A stretch of 64,000 nt of DNA, from assembly GCA_964645765.1 (NCBI GenBank), contig CAZYBE010000012.1, forward strand, positions 25,888 through 89,887, read 5' to 3'. Source of the DNA: CAZGMN01 sp964645765. GTDB lineage: Bacteria; Acidobacteriota; Aminicenantia; Aminicenantales; Aminicenantaceae. Under the pieces are notes generated by a model. That model made no database searches and was not told the DNA's origin. It saw nothing but the letters and a program-made list of their open reading frames with translations. This document shows positions 62,868 through 64,000 of this stretch, piece after piece. The translations under genes and the position numbers were made by a program. Every line of letters starts with the position of its first letter. The first letter of the stretch is position 1.

Positions 62868-63356
62868 TCACTTATTAAATATTTCAAAAATTTCTTCAGT
62901 TTTTCTCTTGTATAAATCCCTGGCTAAATTTTCCCAGGCTTCTTCTTTGTCTGGAGGAAGAGAATTTATTTCTTTAATAATTTCATTTTTGAGTTTCATG
63001 GTTAATTCCCGACCATCCTTTTTGAAGGTGATCAGCAAGCCTTCTCCTTCCTTGACAGAAATGTTACCTTTTCCCATTGTGCACCCGGTTGTAAATTGCA
63101 CCCCATCAACGGAGCAGGACTGAGGGGGAATTGTTCGAGTTTCGATCGCAGCCTCAGTCTTCATCGGATTCTTTCCCAGGACCTGATTAGCATAGAGGCC
63201 GGCTTTCAAGCCCAAAACAAGATAAGGTCCCAAATGCCCATGGAACTCAGCGGCTCTGGATAGAAATTCTTCACTCTGTCTAACCGATTCCCGAGATTGG
63301 CTTTTTAGCTGTAGGAGCAAAAAAACCAGTGCCAAGAATAAAATTTTGACCTTCAT
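62868..63356 (-). CDS. Exported FmdE-like protein
   Basis: 162 residues with a signal peptide (MKVKILFLALVFLLL...). The core AAEFHGHLGPYLVLGLKAG and DGVQFTTGCTMGKGN is that of formylmethanofuran dehydrogenase subunit E (FmdE), a small family with conserved His and Cys that can bind metal. In methanogens FmdE is cytoplasmic; here it is exported and lacks the C-terminal zinc ribbon. Role unknown; association with a TonB receptor suggests handling of a metal or cofactor outside the cell. RBS GAGGT and a near-consensus promoter upstream. Confidence 0.85.
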   Translation of the reverse strand: MKVKILFLALVFLLLQLKSQSRESVRQSEEFLSRAAEFHGHLGPYLVLGLKAGLYANQVLGKNPMKTEAAIETRTIPPQSCSVDGVQFTTGCTMGKGNISVKEGEGLLITFKKDGRELTMKLKNEIIKEINSLPPDKEEAWENLARDLYKRKTEEIFEIFNK

Positions 63357-63388
63357 TTTAACCTCGCTCTGAAAATCTTTAAAATAAA

Positions 63389-63418
63389 ATTTTAGCCATA
63401 TTTTGTATAGGTTGTCAA
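63389..63418 (-). promoter_or_regulatory. Promoter of the FmdE-TonB receptor unit
   Basis: On the minus strand TTGACA, an 18-nt spacer and TAAAAT (5 of 6), about 32 bp before the FmdE-like ATG. Confidence 0.55.
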
Positions 63419-63564
63419 AACATATCTTTGGCTTGATTCATCCATCTTCCAGATAAAATCCTATCTGCTTCTGATTCGCCAAATGGTTCTAACATCCATC
63501 CGATATTCTCTTTGGATTTTTGGATGCTTGTTTGTGAAATAAATTATGCGACCGTGCAGCCAAG

Positions 63565-64000
63565 CTATAATCCCAGCTCTCCGGGCAATTTTGCAAACAA
63601 TCTCGTCTCTTTGATCTCCCGAAGTCCGCAGACAAAGCGGGTCAGCCTCTCAATCCCTATTCCGAATCCTGCCGAAGGAAATAGCCCTTCTTGAACAAAC
63701 TGAAGGTAAAGGTCATATGCCTTTAAATCGATTTTTTTCTGCTCGATTCTTCTTTTCACTTTTTCCAGCTCAAATTCTCTCTCCCCGCCAGAAAGAGCCT
63801 CGCCAAACCCCTCGGGATAAATCAAATCCATATCCTTGAGAATCCCAGGATGGTCTGGATATTCTCGGTCATAAAATTCTCTGATTTCAATCGGAAAATC
63901 AAGAACCCAGATTGGCTCTGAAAGCTTTTCTGAGAGTTTGATTTCATAGTCCTGTCCATAAAGACTGATAGCCTTTTTGCAGGATATTTTCTTAAACGGT
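63565..64000 (-). CDS. Class II tRNA-synthetase-like protein (AsnRS/archaeal asparagine-synthetase-related), C-terminal part
   Basis: About 144 codons run from the right edge; the N-terminus is outside. Segments LSEPIWVLDFPIEIREFYDR, MDLIYPEGFGEALSGGERE and motif 3 SAGFGIGIERLTRFVCGLRE are typical of the AspRS/AsnRS class. The form GEALSGGERE and REFYDREYPDHPG is closest to the archaeal asparagine synthetase related to AsnRS (AS-AR), which makes asparagine rather than charging tRNA; a normal AsnRS is the alternative. The full gene is needed to decide (an anticodon-binding domain would favour AsnRS). Confidence 0.75.
   Translation of the reverse strand, partial: PFKKISCKKAISLYGQDYEIKLSEKLSEPIWVLDFPIEIREFYDREYPDHPGILKDMDLIYPEGFGEALSGGEREFELEKVKRRIEQKKIDLKAYDLYLQFVQEGLFPSAGFGIGIERLTRFVCGLREIKETRLFAKLPGELGL

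Noticed and set aside
1..64000. CRISPR array, transposase, integrase or prophage genes
   Set aside because: No regularly spaced repeats and no proteins of these families were recognised.

Overview
The window is a mid-GC bacterial chromosome segment. The organism is Gram-negative: there are two TonB-dependent receptors, an 8-stranded-type outer-membrane barrel, periplasmic HtrA and many exported enzymes. Mid GC content, abundant exported peptidases and Asp-box propeller proteins, the split lysine-ketoglutarate reductase/saccharopine dehydrogenase pair, a MEMO protein, frequent TTG starts and strong TTGACA-type promoters fit an uncultured lineage related to Acidobacteriota, such as Aminicenantes. 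That placement is an inference from gene style; I could not run a phylogeny.

Layout. 0-4 kb: end of a cysteine desulfurase facing dsrC, a membrane protein, a decayed D-aminoacylase-like gene, a squalene-cyclase-fold protein and folK. 4-15 kb: a peptide-scavenging set (TonB receptor, S9 peptidase, lipoprotein amidohydrolase, M14 carboxypeptidase) and the minus-strand cysS-yraN pair; a 179-bp palindrome lies between the amidohydrolase and M14 genes. 15-18.6 kb: saccharopine-pathway lysine genes and MEMO. 18.7-24.8 kb: hrcA-grpE-dnaK-dnaJ-rsmE-Ser/Thr kinase, in which dnaK encodes a protein without the C-terminal lid. 24.9-30.4 kb: ilvE, pilT, alaS and a lytic transglycosylase. 30.4-31.8 kb: two membrane proteins and the remnant of a diacylglycerol-kinase-like gene. 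31.9-39.3 kb: an exported degenerate trypsin-TPR protein, tRNA-Leu(UAG), trigger factor, Lon and Rho. 39.4-41.9 kb: an AT-rich parAB module with a perfect 20-bp palindrome upstream and a gene-poor stretch. 41.9-46.5 kb: a small glycan locus (GH2, GH29 fucosidase, CBM9-like protein). 46.5-51 kb: APC permease, homocysteine S-methyltransferase-like protein, DUF169 protein, MFS transporter. 51-64 kb: minus-strand exported proteins (barrel, SagB-like nitroreductase, esterase, DegQ/HtrA), aldo/keto reductase, a 908-residue Asp-box propeller, a TonB receptor with an exported FmdE-like protein, and the 3' part of a class II tRNA-synthetase-like gene.

The gene set suggests a heterotrophic scavenger of peptides and fucose-containing glycans with strong investment in protein folding and quality control (HrcA/GrpE/DnaK/DnaJ, trigger factor, Lon, HtrA). 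The strongest oddities are the lidless DnaK, the protease-TPR protein that has lost its catalytic His and Asp, a family of nested-hairpin repeats with copies at 33.8, 45.5 and 51.0 kb, two recognisable gene remnants that an ORF caller would miss, and the AT-rich parAB module without a canonical parS. I found no CRISPR array, transposase, phage gene or rRNA.
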